A DNA stretch of 64,000 nt from Stakelama saccharophila (lineage in GTDB: Bacteria > Pseudomonadota > Alphaproteobacteria > Sphingomonadales > Sphingomonadaceae), in NCBI RefSeq assembly GCF_032229225.1, contig NZ_CP135076.1, forward strand, positions 1,531,001-1,595,000. The letters run 5' to 3'. This document shows, piece by piece, positions 29,102 to 38,662 of the stretch (position 1 is the stretch's first letter; every line of letters begins with the position of its first letter). Under the pieces are notes generated by a model, which did not search any database, had not been told where the DNA came from, and worked only from the letters and a program-made list of their open reading frames with translations. The position numbers were made by a program, and so were the translations under genes.

Positions 29102-31905
29102 TCCTCCTCCTCTGAGCCAGATTCGTCGACGCGCTCGTCAAGTGTTTCCGGCCCCGTGCCGTCGTCCACCCGAATCGAATCGTCTTGATCGTCCGAAGGT
29201 GCCTGTCCGGCCCGCTCCTGCGCAACCAGTTCCTCGGCCTCGTTCTCGGGTTCCTCTTCCTCATCGATGCGTGCGGCGGAGACGACATGCTCGTTCTCGG
29301 CGACGCGGAAGATGGTGACGCCCTGGGTGTTGCGGCCGGCGATGCGGATGTCGCCGACGGTGGTGCGGATGAGCTTCGCCTGGTCGGTCACGAGCATGAG
29401 CTGTTCGCCGTTATGCGCCGGGAAGCTGGCGACCACGGGGCCGTTGCGATCCGACATCACGATGTTGGTGATGCCCTGTCCGCCGCGGCCGGTGCGGCGA
29501 TATTCATAGGCGCTGGTGCGCTTGCCGAAGCCGTTGGCGGTGACGGTGAGGATGAATTCCTCGTCGCGCTCGAATTCGGCCATGCGCTCTGGCGACAGCG
29601 TGACCTCGCGCTCGCCCTCCTTCCACGGCGCGGCGCGCAGATAGGCGTCGCGCTCCTCGGTCGAGGATGCGAAGCCGCGCAGCACCGACATCGAAATGAC
29701 CTGATCGTCGCCGAGCAACCGGATGCCGCGCACGCCGGTCGCGGTGCGGCTCTGGAATTCGCGGACATCGGTGGCGGCGAAGCGGATCGCCTTGCCGTCG
29801 CGCGTGGCGAGCAGCACGTCGTCGGTTTCAGTCAGCAGCTTGACGCTGATCAGCCGGTCGTCGCTGTCGTCGTCGAACCGCATCGCGATCTTTCCGTTCG
29901 AGGGCACGTTGGTGAACGCATCCATCGAATTGCGGCGCACGGTTCCGCCCGCAGTGGCGAACATGACGTGCAGGTTCGCCCATTCGGCCTCGTCCTCGGG
30001 CAGCGAGAGGACCGTCGAGATGGTTTCGTCCTTTTCGAGCGGCAACAGGTTCACCATCGGCCGCCCCCGGGTTGCGGGGCCACCTTCGGGAAGGCGCCAG
30101 ACCTTCTTGCGATAGACCTTGCCGGCCGTGGAGAAGAACAGCACCGGCGTGTGCGTCGAGGTGACGAACAGGTTGGTGATCGCGTCCTCGTCTTTGGTCT
30201 GCATCCCCGCGCGCCCCTTGCCGCCGCGCTTCTGCGCGCGGAAGGTCGCGAGCGGGGTGCGTTTGATATAGCCCTGCATGGTCACGGTGACGACCATGTC
30301 CTCGCGCTCGATCAGGTCCTCGTCCTCGATGCCGTCGGCGGCGGCGGTGATCTCGGTCCTGCGCGGGGTGGCGAATTCGTCGCGCACGGCGACCAGCTCG
30401 CCGCGCATGACTTCATAGAGCTTGGCGCGGTTGCCGAGGATTTCGAGCAGTTCGGTGATCGATTCGGCGAGTTTGGCGAGTTCGTCGCCGATCTCGTCGC
30501 GGCCGAGCGCGGTCAGGCGGTGCAGGCGCAGGTCGAGAATCGCGCGGACCTGTGTTTCGGACAGCGTATAGGTGTCGCCCTCGACCTCATGCTCGACCGC
30601 TTCGACCAGGCGGATATAGCCGGCGATTTCCGCGACCGGCCATTCGCGCGCGAGCAGCGCGGCGCGGGCGTCCGCCGGCGACGCCGAACCGCGGATGATC
30701 TTCACCACCTCGTCGAGATTGGTGACGGCGATGACAAGGCCGAGCAACACATGGGCGCGGTCGCGGGCCTTGGCGAGTTCGAACTTCGAGCGGCGGGTGA
30801 TGACCTGTTCACGGAAGTCGATGAACGCTTCGAGGATTTCGCGCAGGTTGAGCAGTTCGGGGCGGCCGCCGCGGATCGCCAGCATGTTGGCGGCGAAGCT
30901 CGACTGCGCCGGCGTGTGGCGCCAGAGCTGGTTGAGGACGACCTCGGGCGTGGCGTCGCGCTTCAGCTCGATGACGATGCGCACGCCTTCGCGGTTCGAT
31001 TCGTCGCGAATGTCGGCGACGCCCTCGATCCGCTTTTCCTTGGCGGCGTCGGCGATCTTTTCGACCAGACCGGCCTTGCCGACCTGGTACGGGATCTCGG
31101 TAAGGACGATCGAACGCCGGTCGCCGCGCGCTTCCACATCATAGCGCGAGCGCAGCATCACAGAGCCGCGGCCGGTCATATAGGCCGAACGCGCGCCCGA
31201 CCGGCCCAGCATCATCGCGCCGGTGGGGAAGTCCGGGCCGGGGACGATTTCCAGCAACGCCTCGTCGGTCACCACTTCGCCGCCGGTCTTGGCGTCGACG
31301 ATCGCCAGGCAGGCATTCATCACCTCGCCCAGATTGTGCGGCGGAACGTTGGTCGCCATGCCGACCGCGATGCCGCCGGCGCCATTGACGAGCAGGTTGG
31401 GAAAGCGCGCCGGCAGCACCTGCGGCTCGGTTTCCGAACTGTCGTAATTGTCCTGGAAATCGACCGTGTCCTTGTCGAGATCGGTCAGCAGCTCGTTCGC
31501 CGATTTCGCGAGGCGCGCTTCGGTGTAGCGCATCGCCGCCGGCGGATCGGGGTCCATCGATCCGAAATTGCCCTGGCCGTCGATCAGCGGCACGCGCATC
31601 GACCAGTCCTGCGTCATGCGCGCGAGCGCGTCGTAGATCGCGGTGTCGCCGTGCGGGTGGTATTTACCGATCACGTCACCGACGATGCGCGCCGACTTGC
31701 GATAGGGCCGGTTGTAATAAAAGCCGTTCTCGCTCGCCGAATAGAGGATGCGGCGGTGGACGGGCTTCAGGCCGTCGCGGACATCCGGTAGCGCGCGGCT
31801 GACGATCACCGACATGGCATAATCGAGATAGCTCGCCTTCATCTCGTCGACGATGCTGACGGGGGAAATGTCCGATGGGTCGGCGAGCACGGTCTCGTCG
31901 GTCAA
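29098..31905 (-). CDS. gyrA: DNA gyrase subunit A
   Basis: Introduces negative supercoils with GyrB. 935 residues. The N-terminal breakage-reunion domain has [38 protein letters not shown] and the catalytic Tyr127 in [11 protein letters not shown]. Thr88 and Asp92 occupy the positions of quinolone-target Ser83 and Asp87 of E. coli. The C-terminal beta-pinwheel carries the GyrA-box-like [12 protein letters not shown], which separates it from ParC. An acidic tail ends in ESGSEEEE. The start is TTG with a poor ribosome binding site; no better in-frame start exists until residue 22. Confidence 0.98.
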   Translation of the reverse strand: MTDETVLADPSDISPVSIVDEMKASYLDYAMSVIVSRALPDVRDGLKPVHRRILYSASENGFYYNRPYRKSARIVGDVIGKYHPHGDTAIYDALARMTQDWSMRVPLIDGQGNFGSMDPDPPAAMRYTEARLAKSANELLTDLDKDTVDFQDNYDSSETEPQVLPARFPNLLVNGAGGIAVGMATNVPPHNLGEVMNACLAIVDAKTGGEVVTDEALLEIVPGPDFPTGAMMLGRSGARSAYMTGRGSVMLRSRYDVEARGDRRSIVLTEIPYQVGKAGLVEKIADAAKEKRIEGVADIRDESNREGVRIVIELKRDATPEVVLNQLWRHTPAQSSFAANMLAIRGGRPELLNLREILEAFIDFREQVITRRSKFELAKARDRAHVLLGLVIAVTNLDEVVKIIRGSASPADARAALLAREWPVAEIAGYIRLVEAVEHEVEGDTYTLSETQVRAILDLRLHRLTALGRDEIGDELAKLAESITELLEILGNRAKLYEVMRGELVAVRDEFATPRRTEITAAADGIEDEDLIEREDMVVTVTMQGYIKRTPLATFRAQKRGGKGRAGMQTKDEDAITNLFVTSTHTPVLFFSTAGKVYRKKVWRLPEGGPATRGRPMVNLLPLEKDETISTVLSLPEDEAEWANLHVMFATAGGTVRRNSMDAFTNVPSNGKIAMRFDDDSDDRLISVKLLTETDDVLLATRDGKAIRFAATDVREFQSRTATGVRGIRLLGDDQVISMSVLRGFASSTEERDAYLRAAPWKEGEREVTLSPERMAEFERDEEFILTVTANGFGKRTSAYEYRRTGRGGQGITNIVMSDRNGPVVASFPAHNGEQLMLVTDQAKLIRTTVGDIRIAGRNTQGVTIFRVAENEHVVSAARIDEEEEPENEAEELVAQERAGQAPSDDQDDSIRVDDGTGPETLDERVDESGSEEEE

Positions 31906-31971
31906 GATTTCACGCTTTCAGGTAATGGGTTCAGAAGATGAGGCCGGTCTAACGCCTTCGGCTGCAATTGT

Positions 31972-32003
31972 CACGCGCGCGTATGTACGCGCGTGCGCGC
32001 GTG
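31972..32003. promoter_or_regulatory. 32-bp alternating purine-pyrimidine tract upstream of gyrA
   Basis: Every base from 31972 to 32003 alternates pyrimidine and purine, mostly CG steps (for example CACGCGCGCGTATGTACGCG), and it is also partly palindromic. Such tracts convert to Z-DNA under negative supercoiling. It lies 67-98 bp upstream of the gyrA start, 12 bp after the SDR stop. Confidence 0.6.
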
Positions 32004-32014
32004 AGCCGTGGTGC

Positions 32015-32713
32015 TCAGGGGGCGATTTCCTCGCCGTCCCACGCGAACAGCCTGCCCGAATCCTGCGGCTTCAGGCCGTCGATGACGTCGAGGAGCTGGA
32101 GGGCCGCGCGATCCGGTTCGAACAGCTTGCCGGGCGCGACATTGGCCTGGAACGGTTCGGACAGCGGCGTGTCCACCGTGCCGGGATGGAGGCCGACGAC
32201 GATCGAGCGATTGTTCGCGCGCTTCGCCTCGATCGCCGCGGAGCGGATCAGCATGTTGAGCGCCGCCTTGGATGCGCGGTAGCCGTACCAGCCGCCCATC
32301 CCATTGTCGGAAATGCTGCCGATCCGGGCGGAGAGCGCGGCGAAGACGGGCGCGCCGTCGCGCGGCAGCAGGGGCAGGAAATGTTTGGCGACGAGCGCCG
32401 GACCGATGGCGTTGACGGCGAATTGCCGAGCCAGCCATCCGGCGTCGAGGTCTTTCAGCGCACGCTCCGGCCCGTGCACGTCGTCGTGCAGGATACCGGT
32501 GGCGACGATGACGAGCATGGGGGCCGGTCCCGATGCCACGCGCTGCGCGGCGGCGGCAATGCTCGCCTCGTCGCCCAGGTCGAGATGCCGGTCGCCGCCG
32601 AAGGAACGGGCGAATTGCCAGATTTTCGCGAAGGCGCCTTCCTCCTCCAGCGCTGCGACGAAGGCGCGGCCGATACCGCCCGAAGCGCCAATGATGACGG
32701 CCGACCCGGTCAT
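32015..32713 (-). CDS. Short-chain dehydrogenase/reductase, C-factor-like
   Basis: 232-residue Rossmann-fold protein. The NAD(P) motif is VIIGASGGIGRAFVAALEEE; the active site is FAALSARIGSISDN then YGYRASKAALNMLIR, giving the Ser and Tyr-x-x-x-Lys. The C-terminal VVGLHPGTVDTPLSEPFQAN resembles CsgA/C-factor-type SDRs. Substrate unknown. The ATG at 32713 overlaps the yaaA stop (ATGA). Confidence 0.9.
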   Translation of the reverse strand: MTGSAVIIGASGGIGRAFVAALEEEGAFAKIWQFARSFGGDRHLDLGDEASIAAAAQRVASGPAPMLVIVATGILHDDVHGPERALKDLDAGWLARQFAVNAIGPALVAKHFLPLLPRDGAPVFAALSARIGSISDNGMGGWYGYRASKAALNMLIRSAAIEAKRANNRSIVVGLHPGTVDTPLSEPFQANVAPGKLFEPDRAALQLLDVIDGLKPQDSGRLFAWDGEEIAP

Positions 32714-33468
32714 GCGCGCAGGAATTGCCAATGATCGTCGGTGCTGGTCCCGGCGTCGTAGCGATAGCCGGCGCTGTCGAATTGCTTCATCGCTTCCACG
32801 TCGCGCACGCGGTGTTCGCAAAGCCAGCGCGCCATCATGCCGCGCGCCTTCTTGGCATGGAAGCTGACGATGCGCGGCCCGTCCGGGCCGGGTTCGCGGA
32901 AATCCACGTCGACCACGCGAATGCCGGCCGGCAGCCGGCCTTTCACCGCGTGCCAATATTCGTTGCTGGCGAGATTGAGGACCGTGTCCGATCCTTCCGC
33001 GCGAACGTCGTCCGCCAGCGCGTTTGCGATCCTATCGTCCCAATAATGATAGATGTCCTTCACCCGGCCCGGCGCCCAGCGGGTGCCCATTTCCAGGCGA
33101 TAGGGCCGGATTTCGTCGTGCGGACGCAGCAGGCCGTACAGGCCGGACAGGATGCGGACGTGATCCTGTGCGAAGTCGATCGCCGGCGCGTCGAGCGTCG
33201 CCACCTCCAACCCGGTATAGACATCGCCGGCAAAGGCGAACAGGGCGGGGCGCTCCGGCGCGTCGGCGAATTCGCGGAAACGTTCGGCATTCAGCTTCGC
33301 CAGCTTGTCCGAAATCTTCATCAGGCCGCCGAGCTTCTTCGCTCCCAGCCTGGCGGCAGCGGCAGCGAGCTTGTCCGCATCTTCGCGGAAGCGCGGCCGG
33401 GTCGGCGCGATATCGGGCAGGGCGCTGCTGTAATCGAGCGTCTTGGCAGGAGAAAGGGTGACGATCAT
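32710..33468 (-). CDS. yaaA: Peroxide stress protein YaaA (DUF328)
   Basis: 252 residues. YaaA lowers free iron under hydrogen peroxide stress in E. coli and binds DNA. Family text: MIVTLSPAKTLD, AFAGDVYTGLEVATL, ILSGLYGLLRPHDEIRPYRL, EMGTRWAPGRVKDIYHYWDD, then VVDVDFREPGPDGPRIVSFH and AKKARGMMARWLCEH. I chose the ATG at 33468 with AGGAGAAAGG upstream, which gives the canonical family start. Cotranscribed with the SDR. Confidence 0.95.
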   Translation of the reverse strand: MIVTLSPAKTLDYSSALPDIAPTRPRFREDADKLAAAAARLGAKKLGGLMKISDKLAKLNAERFREFADAPERPALFAFAGDVYTGLEVATLDAPAIDFAQDHVRILSGLYGLLRPHDEIRPYRLEMGTRWAPGRVKDIYHYWDDRIANALADDVRAEGSDTVLNLASNEYWHAVKGRLPAGIRVVDVDFREPGPDGPRIVSFHAKKARGMMARWLCEHRVRDVEAMKQFDSAGYRYDAGTSTDDHWQFLRA

Positions 33469-33573
33469 GGTGGTCGCAGGCCTAAGCACAGCAGCGCTCA
33501 TGCGTCAAAATGCAACGAAGGCGTTCAAATCGCGTTCAGACCGGAATTGGTAAACAGGTCGTCCTGGTGCGTC

Positions 33574-33602
33574 TTGAATGGCCGCCGAGCGCCGACTATT
33601 CG
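33574..33602 (+). promoter_or_regulatory. Candidate promoter for the TPR protein gene
   Basis: TTGAAT and TATTCG lie 17 bp apart, about 45 bp upstream of the ATG, and an AAGGAG sits in between as ribosome binding site. Confidence 0.4.
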
Positions 33603-33648
33603 TGCGCCGAGGCTGCGACCGCACCCTTGAACAAGGAGAGTTTTCCCC

Positions 33649-34998
33649 ATGAAATTCGCTTCCAAGGCCGCACTGGCCGTTGCGCTTGCGACCGGTATGG
33701 CGTTGCCGGTCATCGCGACCCCGGCCGACGCCGCCGTCAAACAGGACAAAGACGAACAGAAAGAGGCTCCGCTGCAGGTCGGCAAGGAGTTCCGTGAGGC
33801 TGCCGTAGCCGCGCAGACGGCGCTGCAGTCAGGCGATACCGCCACGGCCAAGACACAGATTCAGACCGCCGCGTCGCTCGCCAAGACACCGGACGAGAAA
33901 TATTTCCTCGCTTCGCTTCAGCTCCCACTCGCCGCGCGGGAAAATGACGAAGCGATGATGAAGACCGCGCTCGACGCGCTGCTGGCCAGCGACCGCGTCC
34001 AGCAGGCCGACCGCGCGAAATACAATTTCTATCGCGCGCAGATCGCCCTCAACGAGGACGACAACGCGGCCGCGATCACCTATCTCAACAAGTCGAAACA
34101 GCTCGGCTATTCCAACCCGGAAATGCCCCTGATGCTGGCGCGCGCGCAGATCGACAGCGGCCAGATCCAGCCCGGGCTGCAATCGTTGGACGAGGCGATC
34201 GCCGCGGAGAAGGCCGCCGGCAAGGAAGTGCCCGAATCGCAGTACAAGTTCGGCTGGTCGCAGGCCTATAAGGCCAAGGACATGGCTGCCGCGACGAAAT
34301 GGCTGATGCGCTGGATCGATGCGTATCCGACCGCGGAGAACTGGCGCCAGGGCCTTGTCGTCTATCGCGACGCCATCTCGCCGTCGGCCGGCGGGCTGGA
34401 CAAGCCGGCGCGGCTCGACTTCTTCCGCCTGATGCGGGCGAGCGACGCGCTGGCCGGTGACAGCGACTATACCGAATATGCCGATCTGACCAACCGGATG
34501 GGACTGCCCTATGAAACGATCGCGGTGATCGATCAGGGCCGCGCCGACGGCAAGATCTCGTCCAGTTCGTCGGCGTTGAACCAGCTATATACCGAGGCCA
34601 AGGGCGCGGTGAAGAACGACAAGTCGCTGGATGCGCTCAGGAAGGAAGCCATGGCTTCCGCCAAGGGCAACCTGGCCGCGCAGACGGCCGATGCCTATCT
34701 GGCCGACGGTCAGCCCGCCACGGCGGTTGAACTCTACAATACCGCATTGCAGAAGGGCGGCGTCGAAGCCGATGTGATCAACACGCGCCTGGGCATCGCC
34801 TATGCCAAGGCCGGACAGACGGCGCAGGCGGAACAGGCCTTTGCCAAGGTGAACGGCACCGGCGTGCGCGGCGACATCGCCGATCTGTGGGAGCTTTGGC
34901 TCGATAACCGGTCGGGCGCGGCGGCGGGCGCCGGCACGATGGCGGGTGCTTCGGCAACGACGGGCACCACGGCGGCGACCCAGCCCACCGGCAACTGA
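33649..34998 (+). CDS. Exported tetratricopeptide-repeat protein
   Basis: 449 residues with a clear Sec signal peptide (MKFASKAALAVALATGMALP, cleavage near ATPADAA). The mature protein is helical and built of TPR-like repeats (EFREAAVAAQTALQSGDTAT, AITYLNKSKQLGYSNPEMPL, AVELYNTALQKGGVEADVIN, LGIAYAKAGQTAQAEQAFAK). It ends in a Gly/Ala/Thr-rich tail. Probably periplasmic scaffold; partner unknown. Good ribosome binding site (AAGGAGAG) and an intrinsic terminator after it, so monocistronic. Confidence 0.88.
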   Translation: MKFASKAALAVALATGMALPVIATPADAAVKQDKDEQKEAPLQVGKEFREAAVAAQTALQSGDTATAKTQIQTAASLAKTPDEKYFLASLQLPLAARENDEAMMKTALDALLASDRVQQADRAKYNFYRAQIALNEDDNAAAITYLNKSKQLGYSNPEMPLMLARAQIDSGQIQPGLQSLDEAIAAEKAAGKEVPESQYKFGWSQAYKAKDMAAATKWLMRWIDAYPTAENWRQGLVVYRDAISPSAGGLDKPARLDFFRLMRASDALAGDSDYTEYADLTNRMGLPYETIAVIDQGRADGKISSSSSALNQLYTEAKGAVKNDKSLDALRKEAMASAKGNLAAQTADAYLADGQPATAVELYNTALQKGGVEADVINTRLGIAYAKAGQTAQAEQAFAKVNGTGVRGDIADLWELWLDNRSGAAAGAGTMAGASATTGTTAATQPTGN

Positions 34999-35027
34999 TC
35001 TATCTGCACGCTCGGCCGTGCGAAACG

Positions 35028-35064
35028 GGGCGGGAAGCGGCGATGTCGCTTCCCGCCCTTTTTT
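35028..35064 (+). terminator. Rho-independent terminator
   Basis: GGGCGGGAAGCG pairs perfectly with CGCTTCCCGCCC around GCGATGT, followed by six T. It lies 30 bp after the TPR gene and also before the convergent Lrp gene's stop. Confidence 0.92.
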
Positions 35065-35089
35065 GCGGGGTCGTGCGCGCCCGATCGCG

Positions 35090-35554
35090 TCAGTCGCGGA
35101 CCGGGATACCAGGAAGTTGCTTCGAGGTGCGGATGGTGAGCGACGTCTTCACGCTGGTGACGTTCGGCGCGGTGGTGAGGCGGGTGGTCAGCAGTTCCTG
35201 AAAGCTTTTCAGGTCCGCCGCCACGATCTTGAGGATGAAATCGATTTCACCATTCAGCATGTGACATTCGCGGACTTCGGGAATTTCGGCGACATGGTCC
35301 TCGAAGGCGTCGAGATCGCTTTCCGCCTGGCTGCGCAGGCTGACCAGCGCGAATACGGTGATGGTGTAACCGAGTGCGAGCGGGTCGAGCTGGGCATGGT
35401 AACCGTGGATCGCGCCCTCTTCCTCCAGCGCGCGGACACGCCGCAGGCATGGCGGCGCCGTAAGTCCCACCCGTTCCGCCAGTTCGACGTTGGTCATACG
35501 GCCGTCCTCCTGCAGGAGCGCCATGATCTGCCGGTCGATCCGGTCAAACGCCAT
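35090..35554 (-). CDS. Lrp/AsnC-family transcriptional regulator
   Basis: 154 residues. N-terminal winged helix-turn-helix (RIDRQIMALLQEDGRMTNVE, LAERVGLTAPPCLRRVRALE) and C-terminal RAM ligand-binding domain (GYTITVFALVSLRSQAESDL, ECHMLNGEIDFILKIVA). Lrp-type proteins sense amino acids. I used the ATG at 35554, which has GGGGGA 7 nt upstream and gives the usual family length; in-frame ATGs at 35569 and 35596 are alternatives. Divergent from the histidine kinase-like gene, with an inverted repeat in between. Confidence 0.92.
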   Translation of the reverse strand: MAFDRIDRQIMALLQEDGRMTNVELAERVGLTAPPCLRRVRALEEEGAIHGYHAQLDPLALGYTITVFALVSLRSQAESDLDAFEDHVAEIPEVRECHMLNGEIDFILKIVAADLKSFQELLTTRLTTAPNVTSVKTSLTIRTSKQLPGIPVRD

Positions 35555-35617
35555 TTTCTGTTCCCCCATAGCCGCCGCAATGCTTTCCTTCTTCATTTCC
35601 GGGCCATAGCATAATTT

Positions 35618-35637
35618 AATTGCTTGCAAACGCAATT
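35618..35637. promoter_or_regulatory. Inverted repeat in the Lrp/kinase divergent region, candidate operator
   Basis: AATTGC-TTGCAAAC-GCAATT: 6-bp arms with an 8-nt centre, 64-83 bp upstream of the chosen Lrp start and in AT-rich sequence. Lrp-type regulators often bind such sites near their own gene. Binding by this protein is inference. Confidence 0.4.
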
Positions 35638-35701
35638 GTCCCACAATGCGACGTGCCCAAAATCGCGGTTTCCCAAGCCGCGGGGACGCGGTAGGACAAG
35701 C

Positions 35702-37489
35702 ATGTGGCGCGGATGGTCGTGCCGGAGCGAGGTCCCATCTTTGCGGTTCGACGACAGCCTGGAAACGGTTCTGGCAGGCGATGCTTCCACCAATCCGGGG
35801 CGGCAGTCGCTGTGGCTGCAATTGGTCGACCTGATTGGTCGGCGCAAGGCCGCGCCGACGGATGAGGCGCTTTCCCGGCTGACCGCCTTGCGCGATTCGG
35901 TGCCGCTGCCGGTGCGCGCGGCGAGCGCACGGGCGCTGGAATTGGCCGATCCGCCGGCATCGCTGGTGGCGATTCTCGCGACCGACAATCCCGCCGTGGC
36001 GGGTCCGGTGTTGCACCATGCGCGGTTGAGCGACGCCGAGTGGCGCCAGTTGCTGCCGCAACTGCCATCGGTGGGACGCGCGATCCTGCGCGGGCGGAAG
36101 GACCTGTCGAGCGCGGTGCGTCGTGCCCTGGACAGTTTCGGCTCAGCCGACTTCGTGCTCGACGACGCACGGGAAGCGACGCAGGCAGGCGGCGCGGCGA
36201 CAGGAGCCACCGATTCCGCGACGGTTGCGCCGCCGGCGCCGGAGCGCACCGCCTCCTTCGCTTCGGTCGGCGCGATCACCTCCGACCTCCCCATCGTCGC
36301 CGAAGCACGGCGACAGGGTGGCGATGCCGCCGCCGGTCCGGCAAGAGTCGCGGGGCGCGGCGGGCCGGAACATGGGCCGTTTACCATTCCCGAAGTTATG
36401 GCCCGGATCCAGGCCTATCAGCAGCGGCGCGAAGCCGGCGCGACGCAGGCCCCGCCGTCGCCCGACGCAGATGTCGCGGATCCCGAACGGTTCACCTTCG
36501 CCTGCGATGCCGCGGGCGTCGTCTATGCCGTTGACGGGATCGAGCCGTCGACGCTGGTGGGGCTGTCGCTGGCGCTTGCGGGCCCGTCGGGAATGTCGCG
36601 GGTCGATGCGGCGGCCGCGGGCGCGTTTCGCAGCCGGTCGCCCTTCGCCAATGCGCGCCTGGTGATCGAGGGGCGGGCGGCCTGTGCCGGTGACTGGCTG
36701 ATCTCCGCGACGCCGGCCTTCGATCCGCATAACGGCCGGTTCACGGGCTATCGCGGCAGCGGCCGGCGGCCGCGCCGCGACGAGCGGGCGGAAACGCCGC
36801 GCAAGGACGTCGCCGCGGCGCAGTCGCTGCGCCAACTCGTGCACGAACTCCGCACGCCCGCGGGCGCCATCACCGGCTTTGCCGAGATGATCGAGCAGCA
36901 ACTGTTCGGCGCCGTGGCCGAACCCTATCGCCGCATGGCGCGGGACATCCTGACCGATGCGCGGGAATTGCTGGGGGTCATCGAGGATCTCGACCTCGCC
37001 GCGCGGATCGAGGTGCAGTCGCTGGAATTGGCGGCGGAACAGGTGTCGCTCACGCCGCTTCTGATCCGGATCGTCACCGATCTGGAGCCGCTGGCCGTCA
37101 TGCGATCGGCGCGGATCGCACTACCCGACGCGGATTACCGTGTCGCGGGGGATTCGCAGGCGATCGAGCGCCTTTTCGCGCGCCTGCTGGCCACCCTCGT
37201 CGCGTCGGCCAGCAACGAGGCGATCGCCATCGAGGCGCATGCCGAGGACGACCGGATCCTCATCACGTTCGACCGCCCGTCGAGCCTGCGCGGCTATCCA
37301 GGCCAGGCCGACGCGGTGGACGAGGAATATTGCGACGACCATGCCCTGCTCGGCATCGATTTCGCATTGCGCCTGGCGCGCAATCTGGCGCGTGAACTCG
37401 GCGGCAACCTGTCGTTCGGCGATCGCTGCTTGACTTTGCAACTGCCGAGCGCGGAGGATCGCAGGGTGGACGAGGCGCAGAAGAACTGA
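35702..37489 (+). CDS. Histidine kinase-like protein with degenerate ATPase domain
   Basis: 595 residues. The N-terminal ~200 residues are helical and HEAT-like (no membrane span). A PAS-like region lies at ~255-340 (FTFACDAAGVVYAVDGIEPS). The dimerisation domain has the H-box QLVHELRTPAGAITGFAEMI with His381. In the catalytic domain the N-box Asn is missing (RLLATLVASASNEAIA) and the DxGxG box reads FDRPSSLRG, while a G2-like LLGIDFALRLARNLARELGG remains. So autophosphorylation is doubtful. Start at ATG 35702 with TAGGA upstream; earlier in-frame ATG possible. Likely cytoplasmic; partner unknown. Confidence 0.8.
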   Translation: MWRGWSCRSEVPSLRFDDSLETVLAGDASTNPGRQSLWLQLVDLIGRRKAAPTDEALSRLTALRDSVPLPVRAASARALELADPPASLVAILATDNPAVAGPVLHHARLSDAEWRQLLPQLPSVGRAILRGRKDLSSAVRRALDSFGSADFVLDDAREATQAGGAATGATDSATVAPPAPERTASFASVGAITSDLPIVAEARRQGGDAAAGPARVAGRGGPEHGPFTIPEVMARIQAYQQRREAGATQAPPSPDADVADPERFTFACDAAGVVYAVDGIEPSTLVGLSLALAGPSGMSRVDAAAAGAFRSRSPFANARLVIEGRAACAGDWLISATPAFDPHNGRFTGYRGSGRRPRRDERAETPRKDVAAAQSLRQLVHELRTPAGAITGFAEMIEQQLFGAVAEPYRRMARDILTDARELLGVIEDLDLAARIEVQSLELAAEQVSLTPLLIRIVTDLEPLAVMRSARIALPDADYRVAGDSQAIERLFARLLATLVASASNEAIAIEAHAEDDRILITFDRPSSLRGYPGQADAVDEEYCDDHALLGIDFALRLARNLARELGGNLSFGDRCLTLQLPSAEDRRVDEAQKN

Positions 37490-37493
37490 CCGG

Positions 37494-38510
37494 ATGCGGG
37501 GGACGGCAACGCCCGCGCGAACGGCAGGCGAGATTTCGCCGCCGGCCAAGGCCGAGTTCCTGCGATGGCCGGAAGCATTCGGCAGCCGCTTCTGCCTGTT
37601 CATCGACACCGAAGAGGAATTCGACTGGTCCCGCCCTTTCGACCGGAACGCGCGGGAAACCACCGCCGTCGCGGCGTTGCCGGATGCGCACCGCCGATTG
37701 CGCGACGGCGGCGCGGCCCCGGCCTATCTGGTCGATCACCCGATTGCGACCGCGCGGCAGGCGATCGACGCGATCGGACCGCTTGTCGAGGCCGGGGCTT
37801 CGGTAGGGGCGCAGCTTCACCCCTGGGTGAACCCGCCGTTCCAGGAAACCGTCGATCACCACAACAGCTATCCCGGCAATCTTCGCCCGGCGCTGGAGAT
37901 GGCGAAGCTGGATTTGCTGAGCGAGGCGATCACGACGAATTTCGGTCGGCGGCCGCGCATCTATCGCGCCGGACGCTATGGCATCGGTCCTGAGACGCTG
38001 GCGGGGCTGGCGCATCGCGGCTACCGCATCGACAGCTCGATGCGCGCACGATACGATTATCGCGCCGCCGGCGGGCCGGGCTTTGCACGGATCGGCAACC
38101 GTGCGTTCCGGCGGGACGGCATCGTCGAACTGCCGCTTACGACGATTTTCACAGGGATGCTGCGTGCGCTGGGGCCGGCGCTCTATCCGATGCTGGGACC
38201 GGTGCCGAAGGGCAGGGGCGCCTTCGCGCGCGCCCGCTTGTTGTCGCGCGTGGCGCTGACGCCGGAGGACATGCCGCTGGCCGAGGCGACCGAAGCCATC
38301 CGCATTGCCGCGGGCGAGGGCATCCGCCTCTTGAATTTCAGCTTCCATTCGCCGTCGCTCGTTCCGGGTTTCACGCCCTATGTGCGCGACCCGGCCGATC
38401 TGGCGCGCTTCCATGGCTGGTGGGACGGGGTGCTCGCCGAACTCGCGCGGCTCGGCTATCGCTCGACAAATGAGGCGGAACTGATCGAAGCGATCGACGC
38501 GGCGGGTTGA
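37494..38510 (+). CDS. Polysaccharide deacetylase-family protein
   Basis: 338 residues, NodB-like fold. Text includes SRFCLFIDTEEEFDWSRPFD (Asp-x-Glu as catalytic base region), VGAQLHPWVNPPFQE with the metal-site His, IYRAGRYGIGPETLAGLAHR and a late NFSFHSPSLVPG. It sits 4 bp after the kinase-like gene and is probably cotranscribed. Substrate is unknown; a cell-envelope or exopolysaccharide role is likely but not shown. No signal peptide is evident, which is unusual for a wall-acting enzyme. Confidence 0.85.
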   Translation: MRGTATPARTAGEISPPAKAEFLRWPEAFGSRFCLFIDTEEEFDWSRPFDRNARETTAVAALPDAHRRLRDGGAAPAYLVDHPIATARQAIDAIGPLVEAGASVGAQLHPWVNPPFQETVDHHNSYPGNLRPALEMAKLDLLSEAITTNFGRRPRIYRAGRYGIGPETLAGLAHRGYRIDSSMRARYDYRAAGGPGFARIGNRAFRRDGIVELPLTTIFTGMLRALGPALYPMLGPVPKGRGAFARARLLSRVALTPEDMPLAEATEAIRIAAGEGIRLLNFSFHSPSLVPGFTPYVRDPADLARFHGWWDGVLAELARLGYRSTNEAELIEAIDAAG

Positions 38511-38568
38511 GCGCCGTTCCGGCTTGCGGGGCGGGGCTCCGCTCGGCTATCGCCGCTGCTGGCGCTGG

Positions 38569-38645
38569 GGGCCTGTAGCTCAATCGGTTAGAGCTGGCCG
38601 CTCATAACGGCTAGGTTGCGGGTTCGAGTCCTGCCGGGCCCACCA
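38569..38645 (+). tRNA. tRNA with CAU anticodon (probably tRNA-Ile2, possibly elongator tRNA-Met)
   Basis: A full cloverleaf with encoded CCA: acceptor GGGCCTG/CGGGCCC, D loop AGCTCAATCGGTTAGAGC, anticodon loop CTCATAA in a GGCCG/CGGCT stem, T loop GGTTCGAGTCC. The CAU anticodon fits Met or Ile; I recall alphaproteobacterial tRNAs with this GGGCCTG acceptor as the lysidine-modified Ile2 type. It is not an initiator, as the GGG/CCC anticodon stem is absent. Confidence 0.93.
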
Positions 38646-38662
38646 GCGCCGCTGCGGTCTGC

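Noticed and set aside
29185..31791. Long plus-strand open frame opposite gyrA
   Set aside because: Shadow of gyrA caused by GC-rich third positions; no family signature.
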